Part shown: in pieces, positions 1-8,871 of the stretch | How positions within the stretch are numbered: the first letter of the stretch is position 1 | How the letters are laid out: the number at the start of each line of letters is the position of its first letter | Source: Methyloversatilis sp. | Lineage (GTDB): Bacteria; Pseudomonadota; Gammaproteobacteria; Burkholderiales; Rhodocyclaceae | Assembly (NCBI RefSeq): GCF_030696805.1 | Contig: NZ_JAUYRO010000103.1 | Coordinates: forward strand, 22,527 to 86,526 | Reading direction: 5' to 3' | Length of the DNA: 64,000 nucleotides | The notes under the pieces: generated by a model | What the model was told of the DNA's origin: nothing | Seen by the model: only the letters and a program-made list of their open reading frames with translations | Databases searched by the model: none | Translations under genes and position numbers: made by a program

Positions 1-1208
1 TGCACGACGCGGTAGATCGCGATCCCGCGGTCGCGGTCGAGTTCGAGCGAATCCGGTAGCCGCAGCACCAGTTCGAATGGCGCCGACGCGCGTGTTTCGT
101 CGGCCAGCGCTTCGAGCGCAGGCAGTACCCCGAGATGCGTCAGCACGGTCGGCACCAGACCTTCGATGACGCGCCGCTTGATCTGAACGCCCTGCTCCAG
201 GATATCGCACACGCGGGCCAGCGAATCGACGTCCGGACTGCCCTGCTTGCGCGCGCGGCGCAGCAGCATCGATGCTTCCATGCGGCTGGCCGTAAGGATG
301 GAGCCGAGCTCGTCGTGCAATTCACGCGCCAGCGATGACTTCTGCCGCTCGGCCTCGGTCTGCAGATGGCTCGCCAGTTCAGACAGTTCCTCGGTGCGTA
401 CGCGCACCAGCGCATCGAGCTCATCGCGCGCCTCGCGCAGCCGGTTCGCCGTGGCAAGTTCGACCTGACTGCGCATCGAGTAGGCGCGCAGCAGCAGTAT
501 GAGCAGCAGCACGCCGATCGCGACGACTGCGATGGCCACGCTGCGCTGATGTTCGATCTCCTCGCCCAGCAGCGCCATCTGCTCTTCCAGATAGGCGCGT
601 TCGGTCTTCACCAGCGGTTCGAGCGCTTCGCGCAGCGGCTCCGGCGCGACCACCGGCGGCAGGAACACATCCATCACCTCGACCGGACTCGCACTCGCCG
701 GCAGCGCCCGCAGTCGCTTGAGCTCTTCGGCTTCTGCGATACCAACGCTGCGCACCAGCGCGATGCGTTCCGGCTCGATCTGGCGGCGCATCGCCCAGCC
801 GACCACCTCGTCCGCAGCGCTGGCCAAACGCTGCGCCGCGATCAGGTGCTGCTGCAGATGGGCGACGGAGGGCTCTTCTATATAGCGGGCTTCAGTCATC
901 GTGACCTGCGCGTTGTCGAACACCAGATCATTCAGCGCTGCCAGCGAAAGGCGCGAGGCATCGATTTCCTCTCGCGCGCGCTGCATGGACTGGAAGGTGG
1001 TTTCGGATATCACCGTGAAGGCGATGCCCACCGCGACGACCAGCAAGGCACCCCAGCGGAAGCGCGCCAGCCGCATCAGTACGCTGTCAGTCAGGCGCTC
1101 GGCACCACCGGTGGCCGATTCGGCCCTGCGCGCCGCACGCGACAGACCTTCGGTGATGACGCGACGACGTTCCGCGCCGGGTGTCGTACGGCGCTCGACG
1201 TCAGACAT
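1..1208 (-). CDS. NarL/UhpB-type sensor histidine kinase (3' part missing)
   Basis: The reading frame starts with ATG at 1208 and stays open to the window edge (402 codons), so the catalytic ATPase domain is cut off. Hydrophobic segments at about residues 52-68 and 223-241 bracket a roughly 155-residue periplasmic region, mostly helical. A coiled-coil linker (about 245-290) leads to an H-box SLARELHDELGS with the predicted phosphorylated His at residue 298, the pattern of HisKA_3 kinases that pair with LuxR/NarL-type regulators. The NarL-type regulator at 1532 lies on the opposite strand about 320 bp away and is the obvious partner. Ligand unknown. Confidence 0.88.
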   Translation of the reverse strand, partial: MSDVERRTTPGAERRRVITEGLSRAARRAESATGGAERLTDSVLMRLARFRWGALLVVAVGIAFTVISETTFQSMQRAREEIDASRLSLAALNDLVFDNAQVTMTEARYIEEPSVAHLQQHLIAAQRLASAADEVVGWAMRRQIEPERIALVRSVGIAEAEELKRLRALPASASPVEVMDVFLPPVVAPEPLREALEPLVKTERAYLEEQMALLGEEIEHQRSVAIAVVAIGVLLLILLLRAYSMRSQVELATANRLREARDELDALVRVRTEELSELASHLQTEAERQKSSLARELHDELGSILTASRMEASMLLRRARKQGSPDVDSLARVCDILEQGVQIKRRVIEGLVPTVLTHLGVLPALEALADETRASAPFELVLRLPDSLELDRDRGIAIYRVV

Positions 1209-1330
1209 GTCCGACGCCCTGTCGATGAGGCGGACGACAGCTGCCGACAAGGCAAGGCCCTATCGTTAACCCATGAGTTCCGACGCGGGCGTCGGATAAG
1301 AAAAGTGAGTCATTCACCCAGGAGGCTGCC

Positions 1331-1492
1331 ATGCTGCACTATGCCCTTATCTTCTTCATCGTTGCCCTCATTGCCGCCCTGTTCGGTTTCGGTGGTATCG
1401 CCGCCAGTGCAGCGGGTATAGCAAAAATACTGTTTTTCGTCTTTCTGGCGCTGACGCTGGCATCCTTCGTACTCGGGCTGTTCAGACGCTGA
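1331..1492 (+). CDS. DUF1328 (YtjA-like) small membrane protein
   Basis: A 53-residue hydrophobic protein starting [20 protein letters not shown] and ending FVLGLFRR, with two membrane segments. Length and sequence match the DUF1328/YtjA family of inner-membrane peptides, whose function is not established. A strong ribosome binding site (AGGAGG) lies 4-9 bases before the ATG. It sits between the divergent sensor kinase and the NarL-type regulator and may be cotranscribed with the latter (39-bp gap). Confidence 0.85.
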   Translation: MLHYALIFFIVALIAALFGFGGIAASAAGIAKILFFVFLALTLASFVLGLFRR

Positions 1493-1531
1493 GCGTCTGC
1501 GGCCCGTGGCACCCACTGAAGGAAATCGATC

Positions 1532-2170
1532 ATGAACAAACGACGCATCCTGCTCGCGGACGATCACCAGATCGTCCGCAACGGCCTGCGCCAGCTCATC
1601 AATGGCGAAGCCGATCTCGAAGTCTGCGCCGAAGCGGCGACGAGTGCGGAAACGCTGACACTGCTGCGCCAGCAGGATTTCGATCTGCTGCTGCTCGACA
1701 TATCGATGCCCGACCGCGACGGCATGGATACGCTGCGCCTGCTGCGCACCCACCGCGCCGACCTGCCTGTACTCATCATCAGCGCCTACGCGGAAGAACA
1801 ATACGCGCTGAACATGCTGCGTGCCGGTGCCAATGGCTACATCCGCAAGGACGCCGACGTGGAAGACATCCTGACCGCCATCCGCACGGTGCTGCGCGGC
1901 CGCCGCTATGTCAGCGATGTCGTGGCCGACCTTCTGACGCAGCGGCTCAATGGTGACAACGACGCGCCGGCGCACCAGCAACTGTCGGAGCGCGAATTCC
2001 AGGTGCTGCACAAACTGGCCACCGGCAAATCGGTCACCGAGATCGCCGAAGAACTGTTCATCAGCGTGAAAAGTGTCAGCACCTACCGCAGCCGTCTGCT
2101 GACCAAGCTGAACCTGAAGAGCAATGCCGAACTGACCTATTACGCACTCAAGAATGGATTGATCGAGTGA
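1532..2170 (+). CDS. NarL/FixJ-family response regulator
   Basis: A 212-residue two-domain regulator. The receiver domain has the acidic pair D10-D11, phospho-acceptor D56, S84 and the conserved K106. The C-terminal LuxR-type helix-turn-helix (about 145-205) begins LSEREFQVLHKLATGKS and includes the recognition helix around VKSVSTYRSRLLTKL. The ATG follows GAAGGAAAT. Probable partner of the divergent HisKA_3 kinase at 1-1208. Targets are not visible from sequence. Confidence 0.93.
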   Translation: MNKRRILLADDHQIVRNGLRQLINGEADLEVCAEAATSAETLTLLRQQDFDLLLLDISMPDRDGMDTLRLLRTHRADLPVLIISAYAEEQYALNMLRAGANGYIRKDADVEDILTAIRTVLRGRRYVSDVVADLLTQRLNGDNDAPAHQQLSEREFQVLHKLATGKSVTEIAEELFISVKSVSTYRSRLLTKLNLKSNAELTYYALKNGLIE

Positions 2171-2261
2171 CGCCGTCTGTCGGCCCCGACCTACAGTTCA
2201 CCGGGAGCGTTCGTGCGAAACTCGCGCTCCCGGGCTTCGCCCCCTGACGCCGGACGCCACC

Positions 2262-2663
2262 GTGGAATGGCCCCGTTCTCCCTCCGAAGCCGCACGGCAG
2301 CGCCCGATCCGGGTGCTACTGATCGAAGATTCGCCGCTCATACGCAAACATCTGGTTGCCCTGCTTGAAGACAGCGCAGGGATCAGCGTGAGCGGCGAGG
2401 TCGACACCGAAGCGGCAGCGATCGAGGCGCTCGACAGCAACACCTTCGATGCTGCCGTGGTCGATCTGCAACTGCGCGAAGGTAGCGGTTTCGGTGTGCT
2501 GCAGCACCTGCAGCACCATTACCCTGAAATGCTCGCGGTCGTGCTCACCAACAGCAACACCCCTGCCATGCGCGCGCGCAGTCTCGCGCTCGGCGCCCAT
2601 CATTTCCTCGACAAATCGAGTGAGTTCGACCGCGTAGCCGAATTGCTCGAAGCCCTGCGCTGA
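2262..2663 (+). CDS. Single-domain response regulator (receiver only)
   Basis: A 133-residue protein consisting only of a receiver domain after a 15-residue N-terminal extension. E22-D23, D68, T96 and K118 fit the acidic pocket, phospho-acceptor, switch residue and conserved lysine. There is no output domain, so it may act as a CheY-like output by protein contact or as a phosphate sink. It lies 91 bp after the NarL-type regulator. The first ATG is used; V18 in the motif VLLIEDS marks the domain start, so a shorter form cannot be excluded. Confidence 0.85.
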   Translation: MEWPRSPSEAARQRPIRVLLIEDSPLIRKHLVALLEDSAGISVSGEVDTEAAAIEALDSNTFDAAVVDLQLREGSGFGVLQHLQHHYPEMLAVVLTNSNTPAMRARSLALGAHHFLDKSSEFDRVAELLEALR

Positions 2664-2876
2664 CTGTCTGTCGGAGGTCGAGGCAGACGTGCAACCGCGC
2701 CAGACGCCCGGGCTGATTCACGGTTAGGTCTGCACCAGTCTGGCCGGCTGAAATCCGCATGCGCGTCGGGCCTCAGGCGGAAGGCGCCCCTGCCAGGTTG
2801 CCTTGAAGGATCTCCGCGTCGCATTCGGCCCACTCAACCTGAAAACCTGATTTGACCACTTGAAATGTGGTTGAAA

Positions 2877-2894
2877 GCCCGCGCTGTCGCGGGC
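2877..2894 (-). terminator. Intrinsic terminator of the small gene at 2921-3202
   Basis: On the minus strand a 7-bp GC stem (GCCCGCG / CGCGGGC, 4-base loop) is followed by TTTC. It lies 27 bases after the stop of the small minus-strand gene. The T tract is short, so activity is uncertain. Confidence 0.5.
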
Positions 2895-2920
2895 ACGGCT
2901 GGCAACGACGCTCACGTCGA

Positions 2921-3202
2921 TCATTTCTTCCAGACCAGTGCCTTCGACGCCAGAACCAGACGTGCGCGGAGTTCGGCGTCCAGGCCGGGCGCCGCGTGCA
3001 TGTCGGTATCGACCATGCCGGCGTCAATATCGCGCTTGGCCTGAACCATCACAGGATCAGGTTCCACGGCGATGGCATCGGGCGACTCGTCCCGTTCGTG
3101 TGGCAATGCAAGGCCACTGGCAGGTGCTGGCGTTCTGGCGACCCGTGGCGGGGTGGCCTCCTGACGCCCGACGGGACGCCTCGTTTTCGAACTTCTCGGC
3201 AT
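2921..3202 (-). CDS. Hypothetical small hydrophilic protein
   Basis: A 93-residue protein starting MPRSSKTRRP. An ATG at 3202 is preceded by an AACGAGG-like ribosome binding site; longer in-frame starts upstream read through low-complexity R/A-rich sequence typical of shadow frames. The C-terminal half contains LPHERDESPD and a repeat-like IDAGMVDTD, then ends ASKALVWKK. The PHERDE motif resembles small proteobacterial hypothetical proteins, but I cannot name the family with certainty. No transmembrane segment. Function unknown. A hairpin follows the stop. Confidence 0.6.
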   Translation of the reverse strand: MPRSSKTRRPVGRQEATPPRVARTPAPASGLALPHERDESPDAIAVEPDPVMVQAKRDIDAGMVDTDMHAAPGLDAELRARLVLASKALVWKK

Positions 3203-3439
3203 ATGCAACCTCGTTCTGGCGGTCAATGATCGGATGGGGCAGCCCAGTGCGGCGTGCCGCCGGGCAATTGCTGCGTGACTGTTCCGGGACGTGGTCGAGT
3301 GGCGGCGGGCATAAGCTGCAGCGAACGAATGCAGCATGCGCGGGCGGGCACTGTCAGGCGGTGCCATTGATCCGATTCCACGCGCCGTACGTCAGGCGTT
3401 GTCCCCGCACAGCGTGGATGACTCCGCACCGCAAGCCCG

Positions 3440-3550
3440 CTACCGTGACATTTCGGGCTCGATGTCGTCGAACGTGCGTCCTTCATGAGCGGCATCTTCA
3501 TGGTGTTCCCCCGACGATCCGCCCGGGATGTCCGGGACTGGGTGAGTCAT
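3440..3550 (-). CDS. Possible 36-residue acidic small protein
   Basis: An ATG at 3550 opens MTHPVPDIPGGSSGEHHE and ends IEPEMSR. The composition (acidic, His, Gly, Pro) looks like a real small soluble protein rather than an R/A-rich shadow, and it lies co-directionally 44 bases after the phospholipase-type gene. The ribosome binding site is weak. The remainder of 3203-3594 shows no convincing gene. Confidence 0.35.
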   Translation of the reverse strand: MTHPVPDIPGGSSGEHHEDAAHEGRTFDDIEPEMSR

Positions 3551-3594
3551 GTTTGGCCCGCCGCTCGACAGCGTCTGTGCGACTGCCCACATGG

Positions 3595-4878
3595 TCAGAG
3601 CTGGGTGCCGATGACCGACGCCAGCCACTCGCCCACCCTCTCGCGCACAGGTCTGGCCTCCCACTGTGCATAGGTCACAGGGCGGGCCAGCGCGAGATCG
3701 GCTTCGAACGCAGCGGTCTGGGCATTGGCGAATGGGCGATCCACGATGTTGAGCGTGGCTTCATCGTTGAGGCGAAACGACCGGTTGTCGAAATTGGTCG
3801 AACCGACCGAGGTGAGCAGACCATCGACGATCATCAGCTTGCAGTGGTACATCGTCGGTGCGTACTCGGCGATGGTGGCGCCGGCTCTGAGCAGCGGCCC
3901 CCAGGTGGCGCGCGACGCGCTGCGCACGGTGTCGCTGTCGATGTGCTCGCCGGGCACCACGATGCGCAGCCTGACACCACGCTTCAACGCCTCGGTAAGG
4001 GCTTGCAGCGTCAGCGCATCCGGCACGAAGTACGCGGCTGACAGATCGATCGACCGCGATGCCGCAGTAATGGCCAGCAGATACATCAACTGCATGCTTT
4101 CGCTGCCCCCGCTCGGGGAACTGCTGAACATCTGCGCCGACGCCGGGCCCGCCGGCGCCAGCGCCGGGAAGTAGTCCGGCCCGTGCAGGACGTCGCCGGT
4201 GACCTTGATCCAATTGTCGATGAAGACCGACTGCATCTGCGCCACCACCGGACCTTCCACCTCGAAATGCGTGTCGCGCCAGTGCTCGGGGTCCTGCGCG
4301 CGGCCGGTCCATTGCGGCGCGATGCCCACGCCGCCGGTATAGCCGACGGCCCCGTCGATGACCAGCAGCTTGCGGTGGGTGCGGTTGTTCAGGCGTCCGA
4401 GATGCGACCAGTGCGGTGGATGAAACCGCCTTACCTGCACGCCGGCCTGCTCCATCATGGTTATCAGGCTGTCGTCCATCTTCGCGCTGCCGACCCAGTC
4501 GAGCAGCACATGAACCTTCACACCCCGGCGCGCACGCTCGGCCAGTGCGTCGGCAAACGCGCGGCCGATGTCGCCCGACCAGTAGATATAAGTCTCGAAA
4601 GTGATGGATACCCGGGCGCCACGGATCGCCGCCAGCATCGGCGGAAATATCTCGTCGCCATTCAGCAGCGCGCGCACCTTCGTTCCCTGCACGAAGGGCG
4701 GCCCGAGGAGCACACCGAGCTCCTGCATGAACCGGGGGTCATCGAGCGTGTAAAGACGCTCGATGCGGCGCTCGATCTTCGTTTCACCGCCCACGAAATT
4801 TGCGATCAGCAAGCCGGCGATCCCGCTCAGGCTCGCCACGACAATGGCTGCGGGAATCCAGCGGGGCATGTGACGCAT
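3595..4878 (-). CDS. Cardiolipin synthase-like phospholipase D (ClsB/ClsC type)
   Basis: A 427-residue protein with an N-terminal membrane segment (about 9-27) and two phospholipase D HKD motifs: THRKLLVIDG near residue 165 and YHCKLMIVDG near 345, each followed by the usual GGxN/GSxNFD-like element (GYTGGVG; GSTNFDNRSF). Proteins of this family join or transfer phosphatidyl groups to make cardiolipin at the inner membrane. Length fits the short ClsB/ClsC group. A start at ATG 4869 is also possible. The gene stands alone between small genes. Confidence 0.88.
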   Translation of the reverse strand: MRHMPRWIPAAIVVASLSGIAGLLIANFVGGETKIERRIERLYTLDDPRFMQELGVLLGPPFVQGTKVRALLNGDEIFPPMLAAIRGARVSITFETYIYWSGDIGRAFADALAERARRGVKVHVLLDWVGSAKMDDSLITMMEQAGVQVRRFHPPHWSHLGRLNNRTHRKLLVIDGAVGYTGGVGIAPQWTGRAQDPEHWRDTHFEVEGPVVAQMQSVFIDNWIKVTGDVLHGPDYFPALAPAGPASAQMFSSSPSGGSESMQLMYLLAITAASRSIDLSAAYFVPDALTLQALTEALKRGVRLRIVVPGEHIDSDTVRSASRATWGPLLRAGATIAEYAPTMYHCKLMIVDGLLTSVGSTNFDNRSFRLNDEATLNIVDRPFANAQTAAFEADLALARPVTYAQWEARPVRERVGEWLASVIGTQL

Positions 4879-4900
4879 CGGCTCGCAGTGGACCGGCGCG

Positions 4901-5080
4901 TCAGCGCTTGCGCCTGGGTTTGGCCTTCAGCGCAGGCGGCGCAAGCAACCTGGCCGCCGCCGCATTCACCTGTCGCCGGGCCTGTGCCGTCGCCTGACCA
5001 CGCAAGGTGCCGGCGACACGGTTCGCAGTGCTCAGCCACAAGCTCATGATCGGGTTCTTCTTCAGCCAGGGCTTGGCCAT
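4901..5080 (-). CDS. Small basic hypothetical protein
   Basis: A 59-residue protein, MAKPWLKKNPIMSLWLSTAN at the N-terminus and a KAKPRRKR basic tail. The ATG at 5080 is favoured over a TTG one codon upstream because AGAAGGA lies at good spacing. Amphipathic middle section, no clear membrane helix, very basic. It resembles short MAKPW...KNPxMSxWLS proteins of betaproteobacteria from memory, with no known function. It lies 22 bases upstream of the phospholipase D gene and may be cotranscribed. The 294 bp between 5080 and the next gene hold nothing recognisable. Confidence 0.58.
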   Translation of the reverse strand: MAKPWLKKNPIMSLWLSTANRVAGTLRGQATAQARRQVNAAAARLLAPPALKAKPRRKR

Positions 5081-5374
5081 CAATGTCCTTCTGCAGTCGT
5101 GTCAAACGCCGGAATCGTGTTGTGGGTCATGGAGTGATCCATGTTCGCAGCGACTACCGGGTGCGTCACCGGTGTTCGCATGACGCAAGCCGCAGCGGAT
5201 CGCGTGAGCATGCATTCGCGAGCGCCGGCCCACAGGTAGCGAGCGAAGTGGCCATCGGGGTCCGTCATGCGATCAACCGACGGGGAGCTCCCCGGTGCGC
5301 GACAGCGTCAGCCGCACTTTGATCCACACGGCGAGTTGCGACCGTCTGCCAGCGAACAAAAACAACGAAAAAGA

Positions 5375-6094
5375 TCAGGACGCTTCGATGGCGGGCAACA
5401 GGCGATCGTATTCGCGCTTCACCACGTAATAGCACTCGCAGGCGCGATGCTCGAGAGCCGGGCGGTCCAGCACCCAGATGTGGCCACGTACGTAGTGAAT
5501 GATGCCGGCAGACTGCAGTTTGAGCGCCGCTTCGGTGACACCTTCGCGGCGCACGCCCAGCATGTTGGAAATCAGTTCCTGCGTCATCACCACTTCATTG
5601 CCCGGCAGGCGATCCAGGCTGAGCAACAGCCAGCGGCCGAATTGCTTGTCCAGCGTATGGTGGCGATTGCACACAGCGGTCTGGCTCATCTGCGTGATCA
5701 GCGCTTGCGTGTAGCGCAGCATCAGGTGTGATACCGCGATGGACATCTCGAACTCGTCCATGAAAGCTTTCGCCCGAAGCCGGTAACCCGCGCCTGCGCT
5801 TTGCACCACGGCGTGGCTCGGGGTGGAGCCACCGCCCATGAAGACGGAAACGCCGACCAGGCCTTCGAGGCCGACCACCGCGATCTCAGCCGACGATCCG
5901 TCGTTCAGCATGTAAAGCAGCGAGACGATCGCGGTGGTGGGGAAGTACACGAAATTCTGCTGCGCGCCAGACTGGTAGAGCACCTTGCCGAGCGGCAGGT
6001 CGACAAACTCGAGTTCGGCTTCCCAGCGTCGCCAATCGGCATCCGGCAAACACGCCAGCAGATTGTTCTGTCGCGGGTGAGATGGTTCGACCAT
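5375..6094 (-). CDS. Crp/Fnr-family transcriptional regulator (paralog A)
   Basis: A 239-residue regulator with an N-terminal cyclic-nucleotide-binding-like beta barrel (about 25-140, with VDLPLGKVLYQSG and FPTTAIVSLLYM) and a C-terminal Crp helix-turn-helix around MTQELISNMLGVRREGVTEA (about 165-205). The Cys pattern of Fnr [4Fe-4S] sensors is absent. A close paralog lies at 12614-13333 in the same orientation, and the similarity continues past the stop codon (CGTCTGCCAGCGAACAA at about 5343 and 12583), so this is a gene duplication. Ligand and targets unknown. AGGGGG precedes the ATG. Confidence 0.9.
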   Translation of the reverse strand: MVEPSHPRQNNLLACLPDADWRRWEAELEFVDLPLGKVLYQSGAQQNFVYFPTTAIVSLLYMLNDGSSAEIAVVGLEGLVGVSVFMGGGSTPSHAVVQSAGAGYRLRAKAFMDEFEMSIAVSHLMLRYTQALITQMSQTAVCNRHHTLDKQFGRWLLLSLDRLPGNEVVMTQELISNMLGVRREGVTEAALKLQSAGIIHYVRGHIWVLDRPALEHRACECYYVVKREYDRLLPAIEAS

Positions 6095-6526
6095 GTGGCC
6101 CCCTGAAGCGTAGCGCCTGTCAGAAATTCACGTTTTTTAACACTTTACGCGCTCGATGGGCTTGTGAGGTAAACCTGATAGTGGGCGAACTGATCGGGAT
6201 TCGCTGGTCGACTGCACGGTACTCGCACGCTGCTGCGTAAGAATCTTGAATGATGTTGCTGCCGCAAAGACGGACGCGTGCTGCCCGAATGCGCTCGGCC
6301 CGCAAGGCATCGCGGGCCCGCAACGGATTTCAGCCGCGGCGGACACCACCGGGCGTACGCCCGATCGACACCGGATCTTCCACATCGCGCGCGCCACAGT
6401 TCCGTCTCGCAATGGAAAACGGCGCGCTCCTGCCTGGGCGCGGCCATGGCCTGCTGCACTGCGTCGTGCGCTGCCTTCAATCGATGCGTGCCGGACGGCA
6501 CGGCAGCGCGCTGGGTCGCGAGTGCT
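6095..6526. other. 432-bp region without a convincing gene
   Basis: It lies between the Crp/Fnr paralog A start and the end of the sensor kinase gene. Open frames here are short and R/A/C-rich, with no family resemblance and no good ribosome binding sites. It must contain the promoter of the Crp/Fnr gene. An AT-rich stretch at about 6124-6150 is the likeliest promoter location, but I cannot assign -10/-35 boxes. Confidence 0.5.
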
Positions 6527-7894
6527 TCAGGATCCGTCGTCCTGGCTCAGCGCCGTCGGAAAGCACAGTTGCGCTTCCATTCCCCTGCCCCGGCGCGGAG
6601 CCAGGTGCAAGGTGCCGCCGTAGCGCCTCGCCACAGCATCGACGATCGAAAGTCCCAGGCCACTTCCGGCATCGCCGTCGACACTGCCGCCGTTGCGACT
6701 CCAGAAGCGCTGCGTCGCCTGCTCGCTTTCCTCAGCCGTCATGCCCGGGCCTTCGTCGAGTACGCAGAAGCACACTTGAGCTGCCTGCGGTTCGATGCGC
6801 AGCACCACCGAGCCGGGGGTGGGCGAATGGCGCAAGGCGTTGTCGAGCAGATTCCGCAACGCCGACACCAGCAACGCTTCGGGTACCGCGAGCATTGCTG
6901 CCGATGCAGCCGCTCGCAACTCGACGCGCGGCATGCCGGCTGACGCATCGTCGATCGCTTGTCGAGCGGCATGCAACGCATCGACCCGTGGCGAGGGCTC
7001 GGGCGTCGCGGCACCTTCGAGGCGCGCCAGCAACAACAGTTGTTCGAGTGCGCGGTGCAGCCGCGTCACGCCCTGCTGCGCATACTCCAGCGCCTCGCCG
7101 GCTGCACCGTGCAACCCGGATTCGCCGCACGCCAGACGCAACACCTGCAGATGTGTCTTGATGGCAGTCAGCGGCGTTCGCAGTTCGTGTGCGGCGTCGT
7201 CGGTGAAGCGCCGCTCGCGTTCGAGGGCATCCTGCACGCGCACCAGCAAGTGTGCGATGGTGTCGATCAGCGGCTGCAATTCGGGTGGTGCGTCGATGGC
7301 GGGTAACGGCGCGTCGGCATCTGCACGCCGGTGCAGCAGCGCGGTGCGCACCCGCTCAATGGGCGCGAGGCCACGCCCGACACCGATCCACAGCAGCATC
7401 AGGCTGCCCGCCATCGCAATGGCAAACGGCACCGCCGCGGAAAGCGCAATCTCGCGCAGCAGGGCTTCGCGCGCATCCACTCGGTCGGCGGTGGCAATGC
7501 GTACCTCACCGACCTGCAACACGTAAGTGCGCCAGGATCTTCCGCCATAGACCGGGGTGCTGTAGCCCAGGACGGCAGCCCCCAACCCGGGGCTGGTCGA
7601 GGTACGAGCGATCGGCTGGATCGCAACCTCGCCGCGAACCAGGCTCACCTCGCACGCGAGTCCGTCACGCGCGATCACATCGAGCGGCAATGCGGCCGGG
7701 CCGCTGACCTGCAGGTGCTCCGCCGGAAGGCGCGCGACCAGACCTGCCACCATGCGCGCCGAGGCGGCCAGTCGCTCGTCCAGAGCGCTTCTCAGCTGCT
7801 CGCGCACATCCATGAACATCCACAGCGCGACGACGCTCCATAGCAGCGTCAGCGAAAAACCGATGATGGCGACCAGACGCAGGCGCAGCGTCAT
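6527..7894 (-). CDS. OmpR-partner sensor histidine kinase (QseC/PmrB type)
   Basis: A 455-residue kinase with membrane helices at about 8-28 and 153-172, a roughly 120-residue periplasmic domain between them, a HAMP-like linker, and H-box DDAAHELRTPLTAIK (His 236). The N-box is NLLDNALRHSP and the G-box GSGLGLSIV. Its start overlaps the stop of the upstream regulator gene by 4 bases (ATGA), so the two are translationally coupled. The periplasmic input domain next to a periplasmic thiol-redox operon suggests it senses envelope state. This is inference. Confidence 0.92.
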   Translation of the reverse strand: MTLRLRLVAIIGFSLTLLWSVVALWMFMDVREQLRSALDERLAASARMVAGLVARLPAEHLQVSGPAALPLDVIARDGLACEVSLVRGEVAIQPIARTSTSPGLGAAVLGYSTPVYGGRSWRTYVLQVGEVRIATADRVDAREALLREIALSAAVPFAIAMAGSLMLLWIGVGRGLAPIERVRTALLHRRADADAPLPAIDAPPELQPLIDTIAHLLVRVQDALERERRFTDDAAHELRTPLTAIKTHLQVLRLACGESGLHGAAGEALEYAQQGVTRLHRALEQLLLLARLEGAATPEPSPRVDALHAARQAIDDASAGMPRVELRAAASAAMLAVPEALLVSALRNLLDNALRHSPTPGSVVLRIEPQAAQVCFCVLDEGPGMTAEESEQATQRFWSRNGGSVDGDAGSGLGLSIVDAVARRYGGTLHLAPRRGRGMEAQLCFPTALSQDDGS

Positions 7895-8574
7895 CGCTTC
7901 TCCTCGAATGCGGCACCGGCAGCGCCAAGGCGGTAGCCGACGCCGCGCACTGTCTCGACGATCGCGGGGCCGAGCTTGCGACGCAGATGGTGGATGTGCA
8001 CATTCACGGCATTACTTTCCACATCGGTCTCGAAGCCATACAGGCTGGACTGGAGTTGCTCCAGGCTCAGAATGCGACCGGGGTTCTGCAGCAGCGCGCG
8101 CAACAGCGCCAACTCGCGCCGCGACAGCTCGACCGGCGCACCCTGCAGGCGCACCTCACCGCTGGACGCACTGAAAGCAAGGCTGCCGTGCTCGATGAGG
8201 TCACTGCTGCGACCGCTGGCGCGGCGCACCAGCGCATGCAGCCGGGCCACCAGTTCGTCGAGTTCGAAGGGCTTGAGCAGGTAATCGTCTGCGCCGGCCC
8301 GCAGCCCGGCGACACGATGTTCGAGCGCGTCGCGTGCGGTCAGCACGAGGACCGGGATGGCCTGGCCCTGGGCGCGCCAGCGCGCCAGCATCGCCATGCC
8401 GTCTTCGTCGGGCAGACCCAGATCGAGCACACAGACATCAAAGTGCGACGTACCGAGCGCCGCACGCGCCTTCGCGGCCGTGTCGACGTGATCCACGATC
8501 ACGCCGAGCAGGCGCAATCCGGCCACGATGCCGCTCGCGACGAGGCGGTCGTCTTCGATCAGCAGGACGTGCAT
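7891..8574 (-). CDS. OmpR/PhoB-family response regulator (QseB/PmrA type)
   Basis: A 227-residue regulator starting MHVLLIEDDR at ATG 8574; longer frames upstream are arginine-rich artefact. The receiver has E7-D8-D9, phospho-acceptor D51 and K101 (in DDYLLKPF). The C-terminal winged helix carries LSRREL and NAVNVHIHHLRRKLG. It is the first gene of the two-gene unit with the kinase and is divergent from dsbD with a 297-bp intergenic region that contains a GTTAA-N6-CTTAA box (8799-8814), the operator type used by QseB/PmrA regulators. Confidence 0.92.
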   Translation of the reverse strand: MHVLLIEDDRLVASGIVAGLRLLGVIVDHVDTAAKARAALGTSHFDVCVLDLGLPDEDGMAMLARWRAQGQAIPVLVLTARDALEHRVAGLRAGADDYLLKPFELDELVARLHALVRRASGRSSDLIEHGSLAFSASSGEVRLQGAPVELSRRELALLRALLQNPGRILSLEQLQSSLYGFETDVESNAVNVHIHHLRRKLGPAIVETVRGVGYRLGAAGAAFEEKR

Positions 8575-8798
8575 GGCTGACCCTCGAACGTGGCAGGCGC
8601 CACGGCAGCGGCCTTTCGAGCGCGTGCCCGATGCGGCCGCAAGGCGAACCGGTGCGCCGCACGTTGTCGATCGCGGCAGGCGAGCGGCAGCACCCGTGCG
8701 GAGCGTGCAATCCAAGAACCCATTGGTTTCATGCCCTCATTGTGCTGGCTGGGCGCGCGAAACACGAGCAGCGAGGCGCCAGGAAGTCCTGCTCCGAC

Positions 8799-8814
8799 GT
8801 TAACGCCACCTTAA
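8799..8814 (+). promoter_or_regulatory. Probable QseB/PmrA-type operator upstream of dsbD
   Basis: GTTAA-CGCCAC-CTTAA: two TTAA half-sites 11 bp apart, one helical turn, 58 bases before the dsbD ATG and between the divergent two-component and dsb operons. The consensus for PmrA/QseB regulators is CTTAA-N6-CTTAA, so one base differs. Regulation of dsbD and/or autoregulation is inferred. The rest of 8575-8871 holds no gene. Confidence 0.55.
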
Positions 8815-8871
8815 TCGCCGCGCTCAAGGATCGCCCTCCAGTGACGCCTCGTCACACTTCGATACCTGCCC

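Noticed and set aside
366..1421. 351-codon plus-strand frame opposite the sensor kinase
   Set aside because: Gln/Arg/His-rich composition with no family resemblance; the minus strand has a clear HisKA_3 kinase with an H-box over the same bases.
6145..6501. 118-codon minus-strand frame between kinase and Crp/Fnr gene
   Set aside because: Arg/Ser/Cys-rich, no motif, no ribosome site; likely chance.
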